From Putridiphycobacter sp965230195 (GTDB taxonomy: Bacteria > Bacteroidota > Bacteroidia > Flavobacteriales_D > Crocinitomicaceae), in assembly GCA_965230195.1 (NCBI GenBank), contig OZ245997.1, forward strand, positions 5,890,001-5,954,000: a DNA stretch of 64,000 nucleotides, read 5' to 3'. The notes beneath the pieces were generated by a model. The model ran no database searches. It was not told the origin of the DNA and saw nothing but the letters and a program-made list of their open reading frames with translations. Positions 57,201 through 63,716 of this stretch are shown in pieces (position 1 is the first letter of the stretch; each line of letters starts with the position of its first letter). Made by a program: the position numbers and the translations under genes.

Positions 57201-57274
57201 TCCGCTTTAAATGTTTTGTTTTCCGCCCATTGCTGACGCCACTTTTTTTCAATATCCCTGAAGTTATATTCCAT
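54254..57274 (-). CDS. leuS: Leucyl-tRNA synthetase, with an insertion
   Basis: Charges tRNA-Leu with leucine. 1006 residues, longer than typical for the phylum. HIGH-type motif HVGH (48-51) in [20 protein letters not shown]; a CP1 editing domain (about 230-430; [23 protein letters not shown]); KMSKS (about 779-783; EKMSKSKYN); and a C-terminal anticodon-binding part. Between FVYKIPG and ADINLIDND, just before KMSKS, it has about 80 extra residues compared with the usual Bacteroidota enzyme, rich in Lys/Glu/Ile helix-formers. All catalytic motifs are intact, so it should be active. It has its own TAACTTTG promoter box. Confidence 0.96.
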   Translation of the reverse strand: [1006 protein letters not shown]

Positions 57275-57294
57275 TGCCTTTACAATTAAAACCG

Positions 57295-57302
57295 CAAAGT
57301 TA
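57295..57302 (-). promoter_or_regulatory. Promoter -7 box of leuS
   Basis: The minus strand reads TAACTTTG (TAnnTTTG), 20 nt before the leuS ATG. No T-box or other leader structure was recognised. Confidence 0.5.
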
Positions 57303-57477
57303 AAATATTTAACTTGAATAACTGATAAGTCTGTGATTATTAAAAAGTGTCTATTTCATATCAAAAAAAGTCAATTCAAGTTTAGATGCTGAGCGGTCCC
57401 GATAGCTACAGGGACAAAAAGTAGTATAGGTAAACCTTTAGGTTCAACGAAGTCAATAATTTTTGATAGTAATATAC

Positions 57478-58308
57478 TTAACCTTTGTTCAATATTTTCA
57501 GGTCTTTTTTTGTTAATCCGAAGGTTCCTCCTGTTATATTTCTACTAAAAAAATACAAGGTTTCCCAATTACTTAAGTCAATAATATATCGCTTGGTTTC
57601 CCTGTCAGATCCAGTAGTTCCATCACTTAGTGACCCAATTCTCACTTTATCATCCGCCATCCTGGTAGAGGCAATCAAAATAGCATAGTCACTATGATCA
57701 GAAAACAAGATATTCATGTATTCTGCGTCATCTACAAATTTATATTTGCAGCAGTATTTTGTTTGAAATTCATTCAGATCGATAGATTTGTTAAGATCTG
57801 ACTTTCTGATCACCAAAGTTTTTTCCTGAATGGTTTTGATATTCCGTCTTCCGGAAATAAGTTCAGATTGTAGCAATAAACAAATTGCACCTGCCAGCTG
57901 AGATACCTCCTTAAAATGGCCATATTTTTGAATTGAAATTTTTTCGCTTGGAAAAGAATTCATCTTTGTTTTATCTTCAGACAAATCCCGGTGAAAATAT
58001 GCCCCTATGATATAGTTGCTAACCGTATAATATGTATTTCCCGCCACAACCTGATCGGTATGGTCAGTTATTTTAATAAACATGGCATTCTTTTTATCAT
58101 ACTGGGATTCTGTACCATTTTCAATCACTTCTATTTCAGAAACAGACCATAAATCGGCAATATTAGCATTGACGTACTCTTCTAATTCAGGTAATATTTT
58201 TCCCTGAGATTTTACAAAATATACTTTGTAATCGTCAAGGTTAACTTTGGCAGACGAGCTTAGCACACACAGCACCGCAAGCAATAAAACTGTAATTTTT
58301 TTCATCAT
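57478..58308 (-). CDS. Exported protein of unknown function
   Basis: 276 residues. Signal peptide (MMKKITVLLLAVLCVLSSSA/K). Mature part of mixed alpha/beta type without Cys-box, repeat or catalytic signature that I recognise; it contains KYCCKYKF near 181-188 and ends with ...WETLYFFSRNITGG. I do not know the family. Single gene: leuS lies 200 bp downstream on the same strand and dprA is divergent. A TATTTTCG box lies upstream (58338-58345). Confidence 0.75.
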   Translation of the reverse strand: MMKKITVLLLAVLCVLSSSAKVNLDDYKVYFVKSQGKILPELEEYVNANIADLWSVSEIEVIENGTESQYDKKNAMFIKITDHTDQVVAGNTYYTVSNYIIGAYFHRDLSEDKTKMNSFPSEKISIQKYGHFKEVSQLAGAICLLLQSELISGRRNIKTIQEKTLVIRKSDLNKSIDLNEFQTKYCCKYKFVDDAEYMNILFSDHSDYAILIASTRMADDKVRIGSLSDGTTGSDRETKRYIIDLSNWETLYFFSRNITGGTFGLTKKDLKILNKG

Positions 58309-58337
58309 TACTAAAGTGTTTTAGGATTTCAATGTAG

Positions 58338-58345
58338 CGAAAATA
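58338..58345 (-). promoter_or_regulatory. Possible -7 box of the orphan exported gene
   Basis: The minus strand reads TATTTTCG, a one-base variant of TAnnTTTG, about 30 nt before the ATG; it is followed by CTAC, similar to the box before the giant TSP3 gene. Confidence 0.35.
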
Positions 58346-58425
58346 CCATCTTTTTATCTCGAATTCAAGCGTGGTGGTGAAAACTAATGTTCGAATTGAA
58401 CTCAATATCCCTGTATAATATTGAT

Positions 58426-58433
58426 TATATTTG
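58426..58433 (+). promoter_or_regulatory. Promoter -7 box of dprA
   Basis: TATATTTG (TAnnTTTG) ending 4 nt before the ATG at 58438. It argues for that start and for a nearly leaderless transcript. Confidence 0.5.
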
Positions 58434-58437
58434 TGTT

Positions 58438-59532
58438 ATGTCGGAAAACCTGTATAAAATAGGATTAAGTTTACTGAATGGAATTGGGCCGAGAAAAGCA
58501 AAACAACTGGTATCGGGAATAGGATCAGTTGAGGGTGTTTTTAAAGAAAAAGTAGCCTTAATTTCAAAAATTCAGGGTATTGGAGCCATAACAGCTCAAA
58601 ATTTAAAGCGTGAGGAGGCCCTATCAAGGGCTGAGGCTGAACTGGATTTTATTGCTAAAAATGATATCACCTCCTATTTTTATACAGACGAAAAATATCC
58701 CGCTAAGCTTTCGCATTGTGGTGACGCACCAGTGATGTTGTTTTCGAAAGGGAACCATAATTTTAACACGGTTAAAAATATTGCTGTGGTGGGCACCCGT
58801 AAAGCCACCTCATATGGCAAGCAGCTTGTCAAAGATTTAATTCACGATTTACAAAACAGCAATGTTCAAATTGTGAGCGGACTGGCTTACGGTATTGATA
58901 TTGCTGCCCATAAAGCTGCTTTGGAGTTTGGATTACCAACAGTTGGTGTGCTGGCACATGGTCTGGATGTACTTTATCCGGTTCCTCACAAATCAACAGC
59001 CCTGCAAATGCAAAATAAGGGCGGTATACTGACTGAGTTTTTAAGTCAGACTATCCCTGACAAGGAGAATTTTCCAAAACGCAACAGGATTGTGGCAGGA
59101 ATGTGTGATGCAACGGTTGTGGTTGAAAGTGCAGAAAAAGGAGGCTCACTGATTACAGCAGGATTAGCGAATGATTATAACCGGGATGTATTTGCTTTCC
59201 CCGGAAATGTCAGTCAACATGCATCAAAGGGGTGTAATGCACTCATTCAAAAAAACAGGGCCCACCTGATCACCTGTGCACAGGATTTAATTGAAATTAT
59301 GGGTTGGGAAAATCAAAAAATTGACCAACAGGTTCAAATCAATCTCTTTAATGATTTTTCACCAGAAGAAGAAAAAATCATCTCTATTTTAAAAGAAAAA
59401 GGCACTTCACCCATTGATTTGATCAGTCATCTGTCTAAAATGACCAGTAGTGAATTACTGGTTCAGTTATTTAACCTCGAAATGAAAGGTGTAGTCAGGT
59501 CATTGCCCGGCAGTAAATATGAATTTGTTTGA
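58438..59532 (+). CDS. dprA: DNA processing protein DprA
   Basis: Loads RecA on incoming single-stranded DNA in natural transformation. 364 residues from the ATG at 58438 (MSENLYKIGL); the frame runs 17 codons further upstream, over the promoter box. N-terminal HhH/SAM-like region (about 10-60; LLNGIGPRKAKQL), a Rossmann-type core (about 75-285) with VVGTRKATSYG, SGLAYGIDIAAH, FPKRNRIVAG and KGGSLITA, and a C-terminal winged-helix DML1-like domain (about 300-360). Intact, so possible competence; no other competence gene is in the window. Confidence 0.95.
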   Translation: MSENLYKIGLSLLNGIGPRKAKQLVSGIGSVEGVFKEKVALISKIQGIGAITAQNLKREEALSRAEAELDFIAKNDITSYFYTDEKYPAKLSHCGDAPVMLFSKGNHNFNTVKNIAVVGTRKATSYGKQLVKDLIHDLQNSNVQIVSGLAYGIDIAAHKAALEFGLPTVGVLAHGLDVLYPVPHKSTALQMQNKGGILTEFLSQTIPDKENFPKRNRIVAGMCDATVVVESAEKGGSLITAGLANDYNRDVFAFPGNVSQHASKGCNALIQKNRAHLITCAQDLIEIMGWENQKIDQQVQINLFNDFSPEEEKIISILKEKGTSPIDLISHLSKMTSSELLVQLFNLEMKGVVRSLPGSKYEFV

Positions 59533-59559
59533 TGTGTTCTCGATATAAAATTCTATCGA

Positions 59560-59716
59560 ATTTCACTCGAACTGACATGATTTTTGACTTAATCTCGACT
59601 CCGCTCGAATTGACATAATTATTGACAATAAAACCGTTAGTTTAAGTGATTTTTCTGAACAGTATTTGGTAGATTGTTTCTCTTTGTAGTACTTCGAGCG
59701 GAGTCGAGAAGTACCA
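59560..59716. repeat. REP-like inverted and direct repeats
   Basis: CTCGACTCCGCTCGA at 59594-59608 recurs as its exact reverse complement at 59694-59708. The right copy is part of a hairpin with GTACTTC/GAAGTAC arms (59688-59714). Two imperfect direct copies of CTCGAAyTGACATrATTwTTGAC lie around 59565-59588 and 59603-59626. Intergenic repeats of this kind are widespread in Bacteroidota genomes. Confidence 0.65.
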
Positions 59717-59765
59717 GGATAAATTATCAATAGAGATCGCTCAGACTAACCGAATTACCCGACAG

Positions 59766-60137
59766 CTACTTATTAATCAGCAATTCGATAGTATAATCTT
59801 TCTGATCAATAACATCATTTGTCTTGGTTGGTGTTACACTTAGAATACTAAAAGTATAACCTAAAGTATCAACTGGTTTTTGGGTATTAACTAATACGGA
59901 TTGATCGGAAACATTTAAATTAATCACCACCTGACCTTCCCAAATGCAATTCGATCCTTTGGGGCATCTGGAGTCTTCAGTGATACTTACCAATTTGACT
60001 TCCAGTTTTTCTTCTTTATAATCCAATACATCATCTACTTTAACTTTTGACGATTCCCCCAGATTCGCATTATAAGCGGTTTTTCCGCAAGCAAGAAGAA
60101 GAAAACTTACCACAAAAAGCACTGTCAAATGTTTCAT
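59766..60137 (-). CDS. Small lipoprotein with a DSRCPxGxNCIWEG motif
   Basis: 123 residues. The lipoprotein signal ends in LLAC (C17). A single beta-rich domain carries DSRCPKGSNCIWEG, a two-Cys motif typical of a widespread unnamed family of small exported proteins; the Cys pair probably forms a disulfide. Function unknown. It starts 2 bp after the Lrp gene's stop on the same strand, so the two are likely co-transcribed. Confidence 0.8.
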   Translation of the reverse strand: MKHLTVLFVVSFLLLACGKTAYNANLGESSKVKVDDVLDYKEEKLEVKLVSITEDSRCPKGSNCIWEGQVVINLNVSDQSVLVNTQKPVDTLGYTFSILSVTPTKTNDVIDQKDYTIELLINK

Positions 60138-60139
60138 AT

Positions 60140-60607
60140 TTATTCGTTTAAATGTATTATACCATCCTTTTTAATTTCTCCGACTACAAATGAAGAATGG
60201 ACATTACCTATATTTTTAATCTTAGCCAGTTTATTGGTCAAAAACTGTCTGTAGTCCGCCATATTTTTCACCATTACCTTGAGCAAATAATCGTGCTCAC
60301 CCGAAACATGATGACACTCAATGACCTCTTTTAATGCAAGGACTTCGTTTTCAAATTTAGATAAAAATTCTCTTGTATGTTCTTTTAGTGAAACATGTGA
60401 GAATACTAATAATTCCAGTCCCAGTTTCTCCGGACTAACCCTGGCCACATATTTTTCTATAATCCCGGCCTTTTCCATTTTTTTTATCCGCTCATAAACA
60501 GGAGTAGCAGTGAGGTTAAGCATAGCCGCAATTTGCTTGACATTTCGGTTCGAATCACTTTGAAGCAATTCAAGTATTTTTTTGTCGGTCTGATCCAGCT
60601 TCTTCAT
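60140..60607 (-). CDS. Lrp/AsnC-family transcription regulator
   Basis: 155 residues. N-terminal HTH (about 4-60; LDQTDKKILELLQSDSNRNVK, then LTATPVYERIKKMEKAGII) and a C-terminal RAM ligand-binding domain (about 70-145; CHHVSGEHDYLLKVMV). It is divergent from the trans-sulfuration enzyme gene, with 155 bp between the starts, so it probably controls that gene in response to an amino acid such as methionine. The effector is inferred from context only. Confidence 0.93.
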   Translation of the reverse strand: MKKLDQTDKKILELLQSDSNRNVKQIAAMLNLTATPVYERIKKMEKAGIIEKYVARVSPEKLGLELLVFSHVSLKEHTREFLSKFENEVLALKEVIECHHVSGEHDYLLKVMVKNMADYRQFLTNKLAKIKNIGNVHSSFVVGEIKKDGIIHLNE

Positions 60608-60737
60608 TAATTGGAATTTTTTACTGTAATTGACTATATTCTACTATAAAAATAATGCTATTTTCTTTATTAATCATTTTAAGCAGTTAAAAATACTGGA
60701 TTTATTCAATATACTAGTATAATAGTTGACTTTAGAA

Positions 60738-60745
60738 TAATTTTG
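60738..60745 (+). promoter_or_regulatory. Promoter -7 box of the trans-sulfuration enzyme gene
   Basis: TAATTTTG (TAnnTTTG) 17 nt before the ATG at 60763, in the shared region with the divergent Lrp gene. An AT-rich near-palindrome ATACTAGTAT (60711-60720) just upstream is a candidate Lrp site. Confidence 0.5.
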
Positions 60746-60762
60746 CAGTAAAACTATTCGTT

Positions 60763-62034
60763 ATGAAACCGGAAACATTAATGATGTCGTATGGCTATAA
60801 GCCGGAATTATCTGAAGGGTCAATCAAGTGTCCTATATTTCAGACCTCTACTTTTGTTTTTAAATCGGCCGAAGAAGGTAAAGCCTTTTTTGAAGTGGCC
60901 TATGGTTTAAGAGATAAAAACCCGGATGAAGAGATGGGGTTGATATACAGCAGACTGAATAACCCGGATCTTGAAATTTTAGAAAACCGTTTATCACTAT
61001 GGGATGGCGCTGATGATTGCGCTGTATTTGAGAGTGGAATGGCAGCTATTTCAACGGTATTAATGGAGTTTTTAAGCCCTGGCGACTTATTATTGTACAG
61101 TAACCCTGTTTACGGTGGAACGGATCACTTTATCAAACATGTATTAACCAAATATGGCATTCATGTTTTGCCATTTGATGCTACTGATAGTCGGGAATCA
61201 ATTCTCAATAAAATCGATCAATCAGGATATGGAGATCGTCTGGCTATGATCTATATTGAAACACCGGCCAACCCAACCAACGCATTAATCGATATTGAAA
61301 TGTGCAAATCCGTTGCGCAGTCAAAATCGACTGACGAAAAAGAAGTATTGTTAGCCGTAGATAATACCTATATGGGACCGGTATGGCAGCACCCTATTAA
61401 ACATGGCGCCGATTTGGTGGTATACTCTGCTACAAAATATATTGGTGGACACAGTGACGTTATTGCAGGAGCTGTATTGGGTAGTGCTGGTTTAATGGAA
61501 AGAATAAAAGTAATGCGAACCTTTCTTGGAAATCAAACCAGTCCGAATACAGGTTGGTTATTGATGAGAAGTTTGGAAACGCTAAAAATAAGAATGGACA
61601 AGCAGGCTGAAAATGCTAAGTATATCGCAGAGTTCCTTGCCAGTCATGACCAGGTTGAGAAAGTTTACTATTTAGGGATGCTGGATGGTCAGCAAAAAGC
61701 CATTTATGATAAACAATGCCTTGCCCCCGGTGCAATGGTGGCTTTTGACATTAAAGGCAGTGAAACAGAAGCTTTTCAATTTCTGAACAACTTAAAATTA
61801 ATCAAATTAGCAGTTAGTTTAGGAGGCACTGAATCATTGGCTGAGCACCCGGCATCAATGACACATGCCGGAGTAGATAAAACAGAACGGGAACACCATA
61901 ATATCACAGATCAACTGATTCGATTATCAATAGGAATTGAACATTACAATGATATTATTGCAGATTTAAAGCAGGCGTTTAATGCCCAACCTGAAAATGT
62001 TGGGTTAAAAAATCTTGATGTTTCTCTTAATTAA
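60763..62034 (+). CDS. PLP-dependent trans-sulfuration enzyme (cystathionine gamma-synthase / methionine gamma-lyase family)
   Basis: 423 residues with the fold-type I Cys/Met metabolism signature. PLP-binding residues: K225 (YSATKYIGGH), D200 (AVDNTYMGP), Y62/R64 (YSRLNNP) and the SGMAA loop (91-95). It handles sulfur amino acids by gamma-elimination or gamma-replacement; which reaction cannot be fixed from motifs alone. An insert with LRDKNPDEEMG near 49-59, before YSR, is seen in a Bacteroidota subgroup. Divergent from an Lrp regulator; converges with the receiver-phosphatase gene 14 bp downstream. Confidence 0.92.
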   Translation: MKPETLMMSYGYKPELSEGSIKCPIFQTSTFVFKSAEEGKAFFEVAYGLRDKNPDEEMGLIYSRLNNPDLEILENRLSLWDGADDCAVFESGMAAISTVLMEFLSPGDLLLYSNPVYGGTDHFIKHVLTKYGIHVLPFDATDSRESILNKIDQSGYGDRLAMIYIETPANPTNALIDIEMCKSVAQSKSTDEKEVLLAVDNTYMGPVWQHPIKHGADLVVYSATKYIGGHSDVIAGAVLGSAGLMERIKVMRTFLGNQTSPNTGWLLMRSLETLKIRMDKQAENAKYIAEFLASHDQVEKVYYLGMLDGQQKAIYDKQCLAPGAMVAFDIKGSETEAFQFLNNLKLIKLAVSLGGTESLAEHPASMTHAGVDKTEREHHNITDQLIRLSIGIEHYNDIIADLKQAFNAQPENVGLKNLDVSLN

Positions 62035-62048
62035 GCTTTGAATACCAC

Positions 62049-63308
62049 TTAAGGCTTAATAATAAATCCAAGTACCAGTATATCATCTGTCTGAGCAGCA
62101 TTACCCTGCCATTCAGTGATTGTTTTTTCAATTGCAATACCTTGATCCACCAGCGGTTTATCAACATTTTCAAGAATTAGTTTTCTGAAATTACTGATTT
62201 TAAATCGTCTGTTGATGGCTTCCCCATACTGATCCACCACACCATCAGTAAACATATAAAACAAGATATCCTGATCAACCTTAAATGAATGATTGATGTA
62301 ATTCCGCTCAAAATTTAACAATCCTCCAATTGGTAGATTATCTCCTTTAATGGAACACATTTCACCATTTCTAACATACACCAATGGCCGTTTGGCTCCG
62401 GCATAGGTCATTTGTTTGGTTTCTTCATCATATACACATAACGAAACATCCATTCCATCTTCAAGGTCATTCTGCTTTTGATTTAAGGCTTTAACCACTC
62501 CAACATGAAATTCATAAAGAATTTTCGCAGGATCAGTTATTCTTTCAACATTTACGATTCTGTTTAACTGAAAATTAGAGATCATACTCATCATTGCGCC
62601 CGGTACCCCATGTCCTGTACAATCCACTACTGCTATTACAATCTTACTATCAATTTTTGTAAAAAAGTAACAATCGCCACTTACAATATGCAGCGGCTTA
62701 TAGTATATAAAAAATTCAGGCAGGAATTTTTTAACCTCATCCAAATCTGTCAGTACACCATCCTGAATCCTTTTAGCATAATTAATGCTGTCGGTAATCA
62801 TTTCATTTTTTACAAAAAGTTCCTTTGTACGATCCTCTACCTTTTTTTCAAGGTTTTTGTTTAAGTCCAGCAATTTATCTCTTTGTGACTCAATTTCTTT
62901 TGTTCTGACATAAGCCAGTAAAGCTTCCCTTACAGTGATATTAAAATCAACCTTATCCCAGGGCTTCGGAAAATACCGGTACAATTGAACTCTACTGATT
63001 GTATCAATTATATCCTGCTTATCGGCATGTCCGGTCAATAAAATTTTAGGTGTTTGAGGGTAAATTTCATGAATTTTTTCAAGGAGTTCACTGCCCTTCA
63101 TGTTGGGCATCATCATATCAGAAATGACCAAAGAAGCTGCAATTCCGAGATCCTCCCGATATTCTTCAAGAATTTCAAGCGCTTCTTTTCCACTCTCGGC
63201 AGTTTCAATGATAAAATCGGACTTGAAAAAAGTCTTCAACTGATACTTTAAGGAATCAAGTATTACCTTTTCATCATCAACGCATAGTATGAATTCCTTT
63301 TGTTTCAT
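62049..63308 (-). CDS. Response regulator with SpoIIE-type PP2C phosphatase output
   Basis: 419 residues. Receiver domain (1-125): acidic pair D11/D12, phospho-acceptor D64 (VISDMMMP), T92 and K115 (FPKPWDK). A coiled coil (about 130-175) runs into the linker TDSINYAKRIQ, and a SpoIIE/PP2C domain follows (about 190-419; AVVDCTGHGVPGAMMS, EDGMDVSLC, QTDDILVLGF). Phosphorylation of the receiver should switch the phosphatase, as in RsbU-like proteins. Its start overlaps the preceding receiver gene by 4 bp (ATGA). Confidence 0.93.
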   Translation of the reverse strand: MKQKEFILCVDDEKVILDSLKYQLKTFFKSDFIIETAESGKEALEILEEYREDLGIAASLVISDMMMPNMKGSELLEKIHEIYPQTPKILLTGHADKQDIIDTISRVQLYRYFPKPWDKVDFNITVREALLAYVRTKEIESQRDKLLDLNKNLEKKVEDRTKELFVKNEMITDSINYAKRIQDGVLTDLDEVKKFLPEFFIYYKPLHIVSGDCYFFTKIDSKIVIAVVDCTGHGVPGAMMSMISNFQLNRIVNVERITDPAKILYEFHVGVVKALNQKQNDLEDGMDVSLCVYDEETKQMTYAGAKRPLVYVRNGEMCSIKGDNLPIGGLLNFERNYINHSFKVDQDILFYMFTDGVVDQYGEAINRRFKISNFRKLILENVDKPLVDQGIAIEKTITEWQGNAAQTDDILVLGFIIKP

Positions 63309-63712
63309 AAAATCATATTTGACTCCTCAATGGCTTCATTAATGGTATCTAAAAGATTGTCCTTTTTCCAGGGTTTTGAAATGCATTTATATAAATTGGC
63401 TTCATCAATGGCTTTTTGAATGGCATTTTCATCTGCCTGTCCGGTTAACATGATTTTGATAACATCAGGATACATTTTATGTAATTTGACCAAAAATTCG
63501 TCTCCTTTCATCCCCGGCATCAACCAATCCGATATCACCAATAACATCTCTATCCCGTCTTCTTCATATTCTTCAATAATTTCAAAAGCTTCTTCGGCAT
63601 TCTGTGCAAAATCAAGTTTTGCATTACCTCTGAATTTAGGACGTAACTGCTCCTTTAAACTGTCTAAAACAATTTTTTCATCATCTAAACACAATACTAA
63701 TTTATTTCCCAT
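63305..63712 (-). CDS. Stand-alone receiver domain protein
   Basis: 135 residues, one receiver domain: acidic D10/D11 (LCLDDEK), phospho-acceptor D62 (VISDWLMP), T (MLTGQAD) and K in ISKPWKK. No output domain. Its KPW-type C-terminal motif is the same as in the receiver-phosphatase gene that follows, so both may be phosphorylated by the kinase upstream. Lies 4 bp after the kinase gene. Confidence 0.92.
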   Translation of the reverse strand: MGNKLVLCLDDEKIVLDSLKEQLRPKFRGNAKLDFAQNAEEAFEIIEEYEEDGIEMLLVISDWLMPGMKGDEFLVKLHKMYPDVIKIMLTGQADENAIQKAIDEANLYKCISKPWKKDNLLDTINEAIEESNMIL

Positions 63713-63716
63713 AATA

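Noticed and set aside
59533..59765. Possible tRNA or small gene in the repeat-containing gap
   Set aside because: No cloverleaf and no coding frame; the structure is explained by inverted repeats.
62031..62059. TTAAGC/GCTTAA hairpin between convergent genes as terminator
   Set aside because: Only a 6-bp AT-rich stem with a 17-nt loop and no T-run; too weak to call.
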